From NCBI RefSeq assembly GCF_003473545.1, contig NZ_QUCM01000002.1, positions 180,815-244,814 on the forward strand: a DNA stretch of 64,000 bases. The letters are read 5' to 3'. Positions 26,002-34,892 of this stretch are shown here, piece after piece (position 1 is the stretch's first letter; every line of letters begins with the position of its first letter). This DNA comes from Clostridium sp. AM22-11AC (GTDB lineage Bacteria > Bacillota > Clostridia > Lachnospirales > Lachnospiraceae). Position numbers and translations under genes: made by a program. Below the pieces are notes generated by a model. That model searched no databases. It had not been told where the DNA came from and saw only the letters and a list, made by a program, of their open reading frames with translations.

Positions 26002-26234
26002 TCACAGGTATCACATTCTGTCTGATCGTAACAATGGCCAATCTGGTAGTAGGAGCATTTGTAGGACTTACAGGTGTGGCAGGTTTCCTGCTGCCGATCA
26101 CTTATACATCCCTTCTGGGACTGGGCACGACAGAGGGACTGGCCCTTAGCTTTGGTGCTTTTATCCTTTCTGGTCATGCAATGCATGAACAGGAAGCAGC
26201 TTTTTTAATTAGACCTTATTGGAAATGGGGTTGA
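25998..26234 (+). pseudogene. Truncated TauE/SafE-type membrane permease
   Basis: 78 residues: two hydrophobic helices with ANLVVGAFVGLTGVAGFLLP, the opening of a sulfite-exporter TauE/SafE-like permease (usual length about 250). Homology seems to stop near 26185 (ILSGHAMHEQEA), then a short unrelated tail reaches a stop. The start overlaps the amidohydrolase stop by 4 bp. This is a second deletion end in the same scar. Confidence 0.65.
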
Positions 26235-26265
26235 AAAAATAAGGGAAACTGATTAAACTGATTAC

Positions 26266-27222
26266 ATGAATGTATTATATAGAAAGACAACAAAAGGGAT
26301 CTGTGTGGGGCGCTGCTACACATTAGATAACAAACTGGTGATACCGGACACCATAGAAGGACTTCCGGTAACAGAACTGGATACATATACATTCTCCCAG
26401 ACTGTGCGAAGAAGAGAACAGCCGCCGGCAGAATACGAAGGAGAGCCGGAAATGTGCGGTGAAGCCCTGGAGAAACTTACGCTGCCGAAACATCTGGAAA
26501 AAGTAGGGGCCTATGCCTTTTATAACTGTTTTCATTTAAAGAAGCTTTCCTGCTGCAGTACAGTGAGAGACTGGGGGGCCGGAGTATTTACAGGCTGTAC
26601 CCAGATAAATAAACTGGATATCCGTATCTTTCCGGAGGAAAAATCCAGTTTTAAAGAAATACTTTCAGAACTGCGGCAGATGCTGGTTGTAGATTACCGG
26701 GATAAAGAAGGGAAACTTCTGGCAAAGCTGATCTTTCCGGAGTTTTTTGAGGAGTCCATAGAAAATACTCCTGCCCGTATCATTATGAGGGAAATGCATG
26801 GCTGCGGTCATATGTACCGGTATTGTTTTAACGGAACTGATTTTCAGTTCTGGGAATATGACAAACTGCTGCCAACAGCAGAGATCTTAGAAAGCCCGGC
26901 CCTTGTATGCCGCATGGCCCTTTACCGCCTCTACTGGCCCAAAGGTCTGACAGAGGAATGGAAAGAAGAATACTGGAAATACATCAAAAAACATCCGGAT
27001 GAAGCAGCAAAAGGCCTGACAGAGCGGGGAGAAAGAGAGATCCTTTCCTGGCTGGCAGAGGCAAAAGAGACGGACAGCCAGATGTTAGAGCAGATGATCC
27101 GGGCTACAGCAGGACTGGGGGATGCCCAGGTTTCTGCCATTCTTATGGATGCAAGGCATAAAAAGATGGGGGCGCAGTCGGGGGATAAACCGAAGCCCAG
27201 AGTCCGAACTTTTGAGTTATAG
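26266..27222 (+). CDS. Cytosolic protein with BspA-type leucine-rich repeat start
   Basis: 318 residues, no signal peptide. The N-terminal 120 residues contain LRR_5/BspA-like units (IPDTIEGLPVTELDTYTF; LTLPKHLEKVGAYAFYNC; VRDWGAGVFTGC). The rest is mixed and helical, with a C-terminal charged tail. The ribosome site is weak (AAGGGAA far upstream), so the start is tentative. The role of such intracellular repeat proteins is unknown. It follows the deletion scar and is not obviously part of an operon. Confidence 0.75.
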   Translation: MNVLYRKTTKGICVGRCYTLDNKLVIPDTIEGLPVTELDTYTFSQTVRRREQPPAEYEGEPEMCGEALEKLTLPKHLEKVGAYAFYNCFHLKKLSCCSTVRDWGAGVFTGCTQINKLDIRIFPEEKSSFKEILSELRQMLVVDYRDKEGKLLAKLIFPEFFEESIENTPARIIMREMHGCGHMYRYCFNGTDFQFWEYDKLLPTAEILESPALVCRMALYRLYWPKGLTEEWKEEYWKYIKKHPDEAAKGLTERGEREILSWLAEAKETDSQMLEQMIRATAGLGDAQVSAILMDARHKKMGAQSGDKPKPRVRTFEL

Positions 27223-27227
27223 CTTTC

Positions 27228-27299
27228 AACGGGAGTTGGTCCCGGTTTTCCCGCTTTAGCGGGAAGTATATACCAATGTTTCTCTCCGCCCTCAGGCGG
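27228..27299. other. Three GC-rich hairpins before the M18 gene
   Basis: In the 110-bp gap there are AAC-GGGA/TCCC-GGTT (27228-27247), CCCGC-TTTA-GCGGG (27250-27263) and CCGCC-CTCA-GGCGG (27286-27299), the last followed by CTGAGTATTAC. There is no T-run, so they do not look like simple terminators. Similar short GC hairpins occur at 60110-60160. Confidence 0.5.
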
Positions 27300-27332
27300 C
27301 TGAGTATTACTTAATTTACGGAGGAAGATCCC

Positions 27333-28730
27333 ATGTCCAAGAAAACAAAAGCACAGGAATTACAGGAGCAGCTTACCTGGTCTGCTCCCCATATTGGAAA
27401 AGACGCACCAGACCACAAGGAAAAAGCTTTCAAATACTGTGAAGGCTACAAACAGTTCCTTAACGCAGGAAAAACAGAGCGCGAGTGCGTAAAAGAAGCT
27501 GTACACATGTTAAAAAAGGCCGGTTACAAGCCATTTGACCGCACTGCTTCCTATGAACCAGGAGATAAGGTATATTATGTAAACCGCAGAAAAGCCATTA
27601 TTGCAACTACCTTTGGCAAAAAGCCATTATCCGAAGGTCTGCATATCAATGGAGCTCATATTGACTCCCCAAGACTGGACTTAAAGCCAAATCCATTATA
27701 TGAAAAAGAAGATATAGCCTACTTTAAGACTCATTACTACGGCGGTATCCGCAAATACCAGTGGGGAACTATTCCGTTAGCTATTCACGGCGTTGTTGCA
27801 AAGAAAAACGGGGAACTGACGGAAATCTGCATCGGTGAAAAAGAAGATGACCCTGTATTCTGCATTACAGACCTGCTGCCACATCTGGCTGCAAAGCAGA
27901 ATGAGCGCCCGCTGCGGGAAGGCTTAAAGGGAGAAGAATTAAACGTTGTTTTAGGTTCTCTTCCATATGAAGGAGAAGACATCAAGGACGCTGTAAAACT
28001 TTCTATCCTGGCACTGCTTCATGAACAGTACGGTATGAAAGAAAAAGATTTCTTCCGCGCAGAATTTGAACTGGTACCGGCTGTAAAAGCAAGAGATATC
28101 GGTTTAGACCGCAGTCTGGTAGGCGCTTATGGCCAGGATGACCGTGTTTGTGCATACACAGCGCTGACTGCTGAGATTGATACGAAAAAGCCGGAACACA
28201 CCACAGTGACCATTCTTACAGATAAAGAAGAGACAGGTTCTGACGGAAATACAGGTCTGAATTCCGATTATGTCCTTCATTATATAGAAGATCTTGCTTC
28301 TATGGAGAAGGTTGCGGTACGTGACGTATTAAAGGCTTCCTTATGCTTGTCCTCTGATGTAAATGCAGCTTATGACCCGACTTTCCCGGATGTATATGAA
28401 GCGCGCAATTCCAGCTACATCAACAAAGGCTGTGTTCTCACTAAATACACAGGCGCCAGAGGAAAAGGCGGCTCCAATGATGCCAGTGCAGAGACCATGG
28501 CGAAAGTTATCGGCATTATGGAAGATGCAGGTGTTTACTGGCAGGCAGGCGAGCTTGGCGCAGTAGATGCAGGCGGCGGCGGCACCATTGCCAAGTTTGT
28601 AGCTCATATGGATGTGGATACAGTGGACTTAGGTGTGCCGATCCTTTCCATGCATGCTCCTTTTGAACTTGCTTCTAAATTAGACGTTTACCATACATAT
28701 AAAGCATTTAAGGCATTTTATGCGTCATAA
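27333..28730 (+). CDS. M18-family aminopeptidase
   Basis: 465 residues. Zinc-site motifs are present: NGAHIDSPRLDLKPNPL near 110, DKEETGSDGNTGLNSDY near 300, and a late His in VAHMDVDTVDLGVPILSMHAP. The layout matches the longer bacterial M18 aspartyl-type aminopeptidases, which form large cytosolic oligomers and remove N-terminal residues from peptides. GGAGGAAG lies before the ATG. The gene is probably monocistronic. Confidence 0.94.
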   Translation: MSKKTKAQELQEQLTWSAPHIGKDAPDHKEKAFKYCEGYKQFLNAGKTERECVKEAVHMLKKAGYKPFDRTASYEPGDKVYYVNRRKAIIATTFGKKPLSEGLHINGAHIDSPRLDLKPNPLYEKEDIAYFKTHYYGGIRKYQWGTIPLAIHGVVAKKNGELTEICIGEKEDDPVFCITDLLPHLAAKQNERPLREGLKGEELNVVLGSLPYEGEDIKDAVKLSILALLHEQYGMKEKDFFRAEFELVPAVKARDIGLDRSLVGAYGQDDRVCAYTALTAEIDTKKPEHTTVTILTDKEETGSDGNTGLNSDYVLHYIEDLASMEKVAVRDVLKASLCLSSDVNAAYDPTFPDVYEARNSSYINKGCVLTKYTGARGKGGSNDASAETMAKVIGIMEDAGVYWQAGELGAVDAGGGGTIAKFVAHMDVDTVDLGVPILSMHAPFELASKLDVYHTYKAFKAFYAS

Positions 28731-28881
28731 AACTTATTGTAAGGGCTTTTTTTTCCCGACGGTGTATGGTATAACTATGTACAACGCTTAAAGAAAGTCT
28801 GTTTTTGTTTTCCAGGGACGGACAAAAAGTTCCTGACAGAACAAATAAGCGAAAAGAAAGAAAAGAAAAGGACATGCAACA

Positions 28882-30027
28882 ATGAGAAAACTGAAATTAT
28901 TATGTTTATGCGGTCTGACTGCAGCTGTTCTGATGACCGGATGCGCAGGCAGCACAGACACCACAAATGTAAACCTTGGTTCTGCAACTGTTTCTGAGTA
29001 CAGAGGAGTAAAGATCAATGTAGCAGCTCCGGAAGTAACAGATGATGAAGTAGACCAGAAGATCCAGACCAATCTGAAGCAAAATCCAAATGAAGTAGAA
29101 GTGGACAGAGCTGCGCAGGACGGCGATATCGTCAACATCGACTACAAGGGAACAAAAGACGGAGAAGCTTTTGACGGCGGTACCGCAGAAGGACAGGATC
29201 TGACTCTTGGTTCAGGATCTATGATCGACGGTTTTGAAGACGGTCTGGTCGGAGCAAAGAAGGGTGAGACAAAGACCTTGGATTTAACTTTCCCGGAAAA
29301 TTACAGAGAAGAGTCTTTAGCAGGACAGGCAGTTGTATTTGAAGTAACTGTAAATGCTGTAAAAGAAAAGCAGGATGCAGTATTAGATGATGCATTTGTA
29401 CAGAGAACTTCTGATTACCAGACTGTAGATGAGTATAAGGAAGGCATCCGTGCTGACCTGTTAGCCCAGAAGCAGAAGACAGCAGAGCAGGAAATGGAGC
29501 AGGATGTTCTTCAGGACATTATCGATAACTCCGATTTCAAGTTCTCCAGAAACGGTTTATCTGTGCGTTACAATCAGATGTTAAAGCAGTATACCAACCA
29601 GGCTAAGATGTACGGAATGACTCTTTCCCAGATGGCTCAGGCCAATGGTATGGATGAAGCCGGATTTAAGGAATACATCTACTCTTCTGTAAAAGAAGCA
29701 GCTAAGAAAGAGATCGTTGTAAAAGACATTGCAGCAAAAGAAGGTCTTGATAACCTGACAGATGAAGATAAAGAAGCATTTGCACAGGCAAATGGAACCA
29801 GCAAAGATACACTGGTAAGCCTTTATGGAGAAGATACTGTAAATGAGCAGGTCCTTCAGGATAAGGTATTAAGATTTTTAGCTTCCAATGCAGACAATGA
29901 AGCAGAAAATCCTGCAAAACTGTCTGAGCGTGAAGTAACGGTTACTGAAACTTCAGCAGACCAGGAGTCTTCCCCAGAAGAAACAACAGAAGCTGAAACT
30001 ACAGCAGAAGAAACAAAAGCAAACTAA
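28882..30027 (+). CDS. FKBP-type peptidyl-prolyl isomerase lipoprotein with trigger-factor-like layout
   Basis: 381 residues. A lipoprotein signal peptide ends LMTGC, so the mature protein is lipid-anchored outside the membrane. Residues about 70-150 are an FKBP domain (GDIVNIDYKGTKDGEAFDGG; GSMIDGFEDGLVGAKKGE). The following 180 helical residues resemble the C-terminal chaperone arms of trigger factor (QNGLSVRYNQM-type region, MAQANGMDEAGFKEY). The tail is Glu/Thr-rich. It is probably an extracytoplasmic folding factor, an alternative to PrsA. TGGTATAAC at 28767-28775 is a possible extended -10 promoter. Confidence 0.9.
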   Translation: MRKLKLLCLCGLTAAVLMTGCAGSTDTTNVNLGSATVSEYRGVKINVAAPEVTDDEVDQKIQTNLKQNPNEVEVDRAAQDGDIVNIDYKGTKDGEAFDGGTAEGQDLTLGSGSMIDGFEDGLVGAKKGETKTLDLTFPENYREESLAGQAVVFEVTVNAVKEKQDAVLDDAFVQRTSDYQTVDEYKEGIRADLLAQKQKTAEQEMEQDVLQDIIDNSDFKFSRNGLSVRYNQMLKQYTNQAKMYGMTLSQMAQANGMDEAGFKEYIYSSVKEAAKKEIVVKDIAAKEGLDNLTDEDKEAFAQANGTSKDTLVSLYGEDTVNEQVLQDKVLRFLASNADNEAENPAKLSEREVTVTETSADQESSPEETTEAETTAEETKAN

Positions 30028-30068
30028 AATATTATATTCAAAACAAATGGATAAGGAGGATATTATAC

Positions 30069-30653
30069 ATGCAACTCTTAAAAGATAGGATCCGTAAGGA
30101 CGGCAAGATCAAAGCGGGAAATGTGCTGAAAGTAGACAGTTTTTTAAATCACCAGATGGATATTAAACTGTTTGGTGAGATCGGAAAGGAATTCAAGCGC
30201 AGATTTGCGGATGTGGAAGTAAACAAGATCCTTACCATCGAGGCTTCCGGAATCGGAATTGCATGTATTGTAGCCCAGTATTTTGATGTTCCTGTTGTAT
30301 TCGCTAAGAAGACACAGACCAAGAACATTGCTGGTGAAGTCTATACTTCTAAAGTAGAGTCCTTTACCCACGGCAGAGTATATGACATTATCGTATCCAA
30401 GGAATTCCTTGGAAAGGGCGACAAAGTGCTTCTTATCGATGATTTCCTGGCAAACGGAAAGGCGTTAGAAGGTCTGGCAGCTTTAGTAAGAGATTCCGGT
30501 GCTGAATTAGTAGGTGCTGGTATCGTTATTGAAAAAGGCTTCCAGGTAGGCGGAGATTTGATCCGTTCCGAAGGAATCCGTCTGGAGTCACTGGCTATTG
30601 TTGACAGTATGGATGAGGAGACAGGAACCATTGTTTTCAGAGATGATGAATAA
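30069..30653 (+). CDS. xpt: Xanthine phosphoribosyltransferase
   Basis: 194 residues, the standard Xpt length. It starts MQLLKDRIRKDGKIKAGNVL and carries TIEASGIGIACIVAQ, the hood motif, and the PRPP-binding LLIDDFLANGKAL. It converts xanthine plus PRPP to XMP for purine salvage. It begins 41 bp after the FKBP lipoprotein gene behind AAGGAGG. That gap is too short for a purine riboswitch and I see none. The HAD gene overlaps its 3' end. Confidence 0.95.
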   Translation: MQLLKDRIRKDGKIKAGNVLKVDSFLNHQMDIKLFGEIGKEFKRRFADVEVNKILTIEASGIGIACIVAQYFDVPVVFAKKTQTKNIAGEVYTSKVESFTHGRVYDIIVSKEFLGKGDKVLLIDDFLANGKALEGLAALVRDSGAELVGAGIVIEKGFQVGGDLIRSEGIRLESLAIVDSMDEETGTIVFRDDE

Positions 30654-31443
30654 TAACAGAACAAAAGCTTTATTTTTTGATATTGACGGAACCCTCCTGT
30701 CTGAAAAGACGCGGAGGGTTCCTGACAGTGCGAAAGAGGCACTGAAACAGGCAAGAGAAAAAGGACATCTGGTCCTGATCAATACAGGCCGTGTGTATCC
30801 GCATTTACATGAGATCCGTTCCCAGGTAGATGCAGATGGATTTCTCTGCGGCTGCGGTACTTATGTGAGAGTAAAAGATGAGGTCTTATATCACCATGTG
30901 ATCCCACATGAAAGAGGACTGCAGATCAAAAAAGACATTGATGACTGCGGTCTGGACGGTGTACTGGAAGGTCTGGGCGGCTGCTATATGCATGAAGCAC
31001 CATCCTGTCTGCCGCAGGTAGAGCGTGTAAAACAGTCTGTTAAGCTCTCCGGCTGTCCAATGCCATGCTACTGGGAAGATGACAGTTTTGATTTTGACAA
31101 GTTTTACATTGGTTCTGATGAAAAGAGCCGCTGCAAAGAGCTGTTTGGAAGAATGCCGGATATTGAGGTCATTGACAGGGAAAAGGGCTTTTATGAGTGT
31201 ATCCCAAGAGGTCATTCCAAGGCAACTGCCATTGATCTTGTGTTAAAACACTATGGCATTTCAAAAGAGGATGCTTATGTATTTGGTGACAGCAGCAATG
31301 ATCTGTCCATGTTCCAGTATGCAGTCAACTGTATCGCCATGGGAGATCACAGTCCGGTGTTGGAACCATATATATCTTTTGTAACAAAAACAGTAGAGGA
31401 TGACGGGATCGCCTATGCTATGAAAGAGCTGGGGATCATATAA
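30643..31443 (+). CDS. HAD-superfamily Cof-type phosphatase
   Basis: About 266 residues. HAD motif I is FFDIDGTLLS, motif II INTGRV, the motif III Lys lies near RGHSKATAIDLVL and motif IV is VFGDSSNDLSMFQYA. The C2-type cap is typical of Cof/YidA sugar- or cofactor-phosphatases. Two ATGs (30643, 30646) lie inside the end of xpt, so the genes overlap by about 11 bp and are probably coupled. A metallophosphoesterase gene starts 4 bp after its stop. Confidence 0.92.
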   Translation: MMNNNRTKALFFDIDGTLLSEKTRRVPDSAKEALKQAREKGHLVLINTGRVYPHLHEIRSQVDADGFLCGCGTYVRVKDEVLYHHVIPHERGLQIKKDIDDCGLDGVLEGLGGCYMHEAPSCLPQVERVKQSVKLSGCPMPCYWEDDSFDFDKFYIGSDEKSRCKELFGRMPDIEVIDREKGFYECIPRGHSKATAIDLVLKHYGISKEDAYVFGDSSNDLSMFQYAVNCIAMGDHSPVLEPYISFVTKTVEDDGIAYAMKELGII

Positions 31444-31446
31444 ATT

Positions 31447-33093
31447 ATGAAACGAAAAACCTGGATCGTCAGTGCCCTGATGTATGCCCTTGTATTTCTG
31501 GTATGCTTCGGGGTATTGCACGTTTTTAAGAAAATAACAACTGCCGGAGACAGTACGGAGTACACCTCTAAGGCTGCGGCAGAGACCAATATTGTAATTG
31601 ACGGGTCTGCAGATGATACAGACCGTGAAAATGGAAAAATGGACGGGGCTGAAGGATCAGATCTGTCAGAAGATACAGATGAATTATGGAATGAGACGGA
31701 GAAAAATACCCATATCCGACGGGAAACAGGCTATAAAGGCTGGAGTAAGACATTGCCTCAGGTTTGGCCGGAGGTCCCGGAAGAAGAGCATTATACGCCT
31801 CCAAGGATCATCCAGGCAACGGATGTTCATTATCAGAGCGCAGATGCAGAGGATGACGGAGCAGCTTTTCAGCTTTTTGTAGAGCGCTGCGACGGAAAAG
31901 TGGTAAAATATCTTCCCCAGCTGTTAGATGCTTTTATGGATCAGGTGATCGCTGAAAAACCAACAGCACTGGTACTCAGTGGTGATATTACCATGAACGG
32001 GGAGAAGATCAATCATAAGGAACTGGCTGAGAAGCTTCACAAAGTTCAGGATGCAGGTATTCCGGTACTGATCATCCCTGGAAACCATGATATCAATAAT
32101 CCCAATGCGGCTGTTTATTTTGGAGATGAGAAAACATCCACAGACAGCGTTACCCCGGAAGAATTTTATGATATTTACCATATGTACGGTTACGATCAGG
32201 CCATCAGCCGGGACAGTGCTTCTTTAAGCTATGTTTACCAGCTAGATGAAAGAAACCGTCTTTTAATGTTAGACTCCTGCCAGTATGAGCCTAAGAACCT
32301 GGTAGAAGGCCGGATCAAGGCAGAGACCTTGGTGTGGATGGATGAGCAGTTAAAAAAGGCCCAGGAAGACGGGATGCAGATATTGCCTATTGCCCATCAC
32401 AACCTGCTGGCCCAGAGCCGTATGTATACAACCCAGTGTGCCATGGACAATAATGGGGAGGTCATTGATCTTCTTCAGAAATATAAGATCCCCCTGTTTT
32501 TAAGCGGTCATCTTCATGTTCAGAGGATCCGCAAGCACAAGGCAGAACCGGGAGTAGCAGATGATGCCTATGGCATCCAGGAGATCATTACAGATGCTAT
32601 GAGTATCCCGCCCTGCCAGTATGGCGTTTTACAGTGGAAAGAGGACGGAAGCATGGAATATTCTACGGAGTCTGTGGATGTATCAGTCTGGGCAAAACGT
32701 ACAGAACAGGAAAATACAGATCTGCTGGATTTTGTGGGCTGGTCGGAACATTACATTCAGAAGCTGATCGCAGACCAGATCGGCGGAGTAGTCCACAATG
32801 TAGGAAGTGATGTGAAACGCTCCATGGCAGTGACCTACGCAGATGTATATATTGATTACTACGCAGGCCGCAACATTGATGCCAAAGGAGTGAGAACTTC
32901 GCAAGGTTATACCTGGTGGGAACGTAACCTGCCGGACAGCTATCTGTTAAAAGAATTAAATTCCATGATCAATGACTCTGACAGGGATAATAATTACCTG
33001 CTGCTTCCGGAAGATACCATCCTGGAAGAACGGTATGCATGGAAGAAGGCTACGGCTTCTGAGGCAAGCCCGTCAGAGGCAGGTCGCCAGTGA
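31447..33093 (+). CDS. Membrane-anchored metallophosphoesterase
   Basis: 548 residues. One N-terminal membrane helix (about 7-27) is followed by an acidic linker. The calcineurin-type domain (about 118-395) has QATDVHYQSADA, VLSGDITMNGEK, IIPGNHDINNPN, IAHHNLL and LSGHLHVQR, covering all metal ligands. A C-terminal helical domain follows and the tail is Ser/Ala-rich. It is likely extracytoplasmic. It starts 4 bp after the HAD gene and ends the xpt-linked operon; a DUF3810 gene converges 20 bp later. Confidence 0.92.
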   Translation: MKRKTWIVSALMYALVFLVCFGVLHVFKKITTAGDSTEYTSKAAAETNIVIDGSADDTDRENGKMDGAEGSDLSEDTDELWNETEKNTHIRRETGYKGWSKTLPQVWPEVPEEEHYTPPRIIQATDVHYQSADAEDDGAAFQLFVERCDGKVVKYLPQLLDAFMDQVIAEKPTALVLSGDITMNGEKINHKELAEKLHKVQDAGIPVLIIPGNHDINNPNAAVYFGDEKTSTDSVTPEEFYDIYHMYGYDQAISRDSASLSYVYQLDERNRLLMLDSCQYEPKNLVEGRIKAETLVWMDEQLKKAQEDGMQILPIAHHNLLAQSRMYTTQCAMDNNGEVIDLLQKYKIPLFLSGHLHVQRIRKHKAEPGVADDAYGIQEIITDAMSIPPCQYGVLQWKEDGSMEYSTESVDVSVWAKRTEQENTDLLDFVGWSEHYIQKLIADQIGGVVHNVGSDVKRSMAVTYADVYIDYYAGRNIDAKGVRTSQGYTWWERNLPDSYLLKELNSMINDSDRDNNYLLLPEDTILEERYAWKKATASEASPSEAGRQ

Positions 33094-33112
33094 TGCGATC
33101 TGTTGGAACAGA

Positions 33113-34195
33113 TCAGTCCGCAGTGACATCCGAATAAAAATCTGCAAGCATAAGATCAACCATACGCCCATAGCTTAAGACACCATCTGTCTGGCTGTGG
33201 GCTTTTAAATATGTATCATTTACCTTGGTGGACACCTCTGCCGTCTTTCCCTCAAAACGATCCCAGAAAACATTATTTTCTTCCAGGTCATTTCTGGCTT
33301 TTTCATCTAATTTCTTATATAGTTCTATAAAACCGTCATAATCCGCTTTTGCCAGAGCATTTCCCGCGTATACCCAGCCAGTGAGATAACCGCTGTAGCG
33401 AAATGACCTGCTTTCTGAACCGGTGCAGGCCAGGTAACCAATAAAATTGGCCTCATCTTCCCGCATATATCCCTTTAAATGAGACAGTTCATGACAGATG
33501 GTATGGGGAATGTTGTAGGCAGGTATCTCACTGTTGTAGTTGGCTTCTACTGTAAAAGGAGAATAGACGCCGGTCAGCTGTTGGACAGATAAAAGCCTTG
33601 GATGGATCAGAGGCTTTGGATATGGGTACCAGCTTTTAAACTGGGGATACTCATCTGCCAGTCCTTTCATGGCTTTCTGCCCTCCTTTCCCCATTTCCCG
33701 AAGATAGGAAAAATTCTGAAAATAAGAGAAATTCCCGGCATCTGAAGGAGATGGGGATGTTTCTGTTGGTATATTTTCATTTACCTTATTTACAAGATCA
33801 CTGCAAAGAGCATAGAGTTCATCGGTAGAATGGGTCCGGATCACAAAACCAGCTTCATAAGAAAAAGAATTCCGGTAATAATTAATGCCGCAGTTGATGG
33901 TAAATAAGAAAAACAGGAGAGAAGCTGTAAAGAATGCACCATTTAACAGATATAATGGCGTTTTAAACCATTTGACCACAGAAAAAATACAAAGGAGCAG
34001 AAGCAGATACAGCCCTACTTCTGATACAGAAAAGGGAAAGATCCCGAAAATACGCGCAAATATCCCTTTCAGGACAGGATATATAGTTACAGAATAAGCC
34101 TGGGCAAAGCCGGTTACCTTCCTGGCGCAAAGGCTTAACAAAACAGAAAGGATGCTCATGATCACACCGGCAGCAAATATTTTTTTCAAGTTCAC
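33113..34195 (-). CDS. DUF3810-family membrane metallopeptidase-like protein
   Basis: 360 residues. Three N-terminal hydrophobic helices (about 8-28, 45-70, 78-98) are followed by a large domain with ICHELSHLKGYMREDEANF. This is the HExxH motif with a downstream Glu typical of zinc peptidases and of DUF3810. The listed start is GTG, very close to GAAGGAGG; the in-frame TTG two codons later has better spacing. The substrate is unknown. A TATAAT promoter lies upstream, overlapping a divergent one. Confidence 0.9.
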   Translation of the reverse strand: MNLKKIFAAGVIMSILSVLLSLCARKVTGFAQAYSVTIYPVLKGIFARIFGIFPFSVSEVGLYLLLLLCIFSVVKWFKTPLYLLNGAFFTASLLFFLFTINCGINYYRNSFSYEAGFVIRTHSTDELYALCSDLVNKVNENIPTETSPSPSDAGNFSYFQNFSYLREMGKGGQKAMKGLADEYPQFKSWYPYPKPLIHPRLLSVQQLTGVYSPFTVEANYNSEIPAYNIPHTICHELSHLKGYMREDEANFIGYLACTGSESRSFRYSGYLTGWVYAGNALAKADYDGFIELYKKLDEKARNDLEENNVFWDRFEGKTAEVSTKVNDTYLKAHSQTDGVLSYGRMVDLMLADFYSDVTAD

Positions 34196-34225
34196 GACCT
34201 CCTTCAGATCATTGCGGATACCCCC

Positions 34226-34254
34226 ATTATAAATGCTTTTGCCTTGACTGAAAA
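34226..34254 (-). promoter_or_regulatory. Sigma-A promoter for the DUF3810 gene
   Basis: On the minus strand TTTTCA, 17 bp, TATAAT. Its -35 element overlaps that of the divergent promoter at 34244-34272. Confidence 0.55.
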
Positions 34255-34272
34255 GGTGGTTTCATCTATACT
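34244..34272 (+). promoter_or_regulatory. Sigma-A promoter for the DUF6483-like gene
   Basis: TTGACT (34244-34249), 17 bp, TATACT (34267-34272): close to consensus, with the gene start 53 bp downstream. Confidence 0.75.
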
Positions 34273-34325
34273 GAAATGAGCTAAGAAGAGAAAAAGTTAT
34301 ATAAATATAAAAAGGGGAAACAGAT

Positions 34326-34721
34326 ATGGGATATCAGGACGATTATGTAATGCGTACCATCAGTGACTTAGTCCGCGCCATTGCAAGACTGGCACTTGGA
34401 AAAAATGAGATCAATTATGCCCTTCCGGATACAGAGGATAAATACAGCGATACAGACCGTATTTATCGGAAACTGCGTGATCTGGTAGATGCAGGTGAGA
34501 TCAACGAAGCAGAGAACCAGCTTTACGAAAATCTGGATGAAAACGACACAGAACATCTGGAAATGGCACTGACTTTCTATATGTATTTAAACCAGTTAGA
34601 TGATGATACACTTTTCATGGCAAACTATTCCAGAGAAGAGATCGTAGAAGGGATCAACAGTGTCAGCGCAAGCTTTGGCATTACCGGATTTGAAAATTTT
34701 GTAGATACCACCATGGTTTAG
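34326..34721 (+). CDS. DUF6483-like small helical protein
   Basis: 131 residues, acidic and almost entirely helical. It opens MGYQDDYVMRTISDLVRAI and has a repeat-like centre (DAGEINEAENQLYENLDEND) that resembles a TPR-type pair. This pattern matches the DUF6483 proteins of Clostridia; the function is unknown. It has its own good promoter and an AAAGGGGAAAC ribosome site, and a hairpin follows. Confidence 0.85.
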   Translation: MGYQDDYVMRTISDLVRAIARLALGKNEINYALPDTEDKYSDTDRIYRKLRDLVDAGEINEAENQLYENLDENDTEHLEMALTFYMYLNQLDDDTLFMANYSREEIVEGINSVSASFGITGFENFVDTTMV

Positions 34722-34783
34722 CCAGATGACGGTGCGGATCATAAAGTTCCGCGCACTTACAGGCGGGACCACAAGAAACACAG

Positions 34784-34823
34784 GGGGCTGCTGCAGGATG
34801 CCTTAAAATTTTGCAGCAGCCCC
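34784..34823 (+). terminator. Long GC-rich hairpin, terminator-like
   Basis: GGGGCTGCTGCA (34784-34795) pairs perfectly with TGCAGCAGCCCC (34812-34823); flanking CCACAA and TTGTGG can extend the stem. The T-run is short (TTGTGG), so termination may be weak or factor-assisted. It follows the DUF6483-like gene. Confidence 0.6.
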
Positions 34824-34892
34824 TTGTGGCGGATATAAGAAAACGGACATGTCACCTGAGGGTGATATCGCCATGAATAAAAGAGGACATCC

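Noticed and set aside
30028..30068. Purine riboswitch before xpt
   Set aside because: The gap to the preceding gene is only 41 bp and contains no aptamer core; xpt appears to be read through from the gene upstream.
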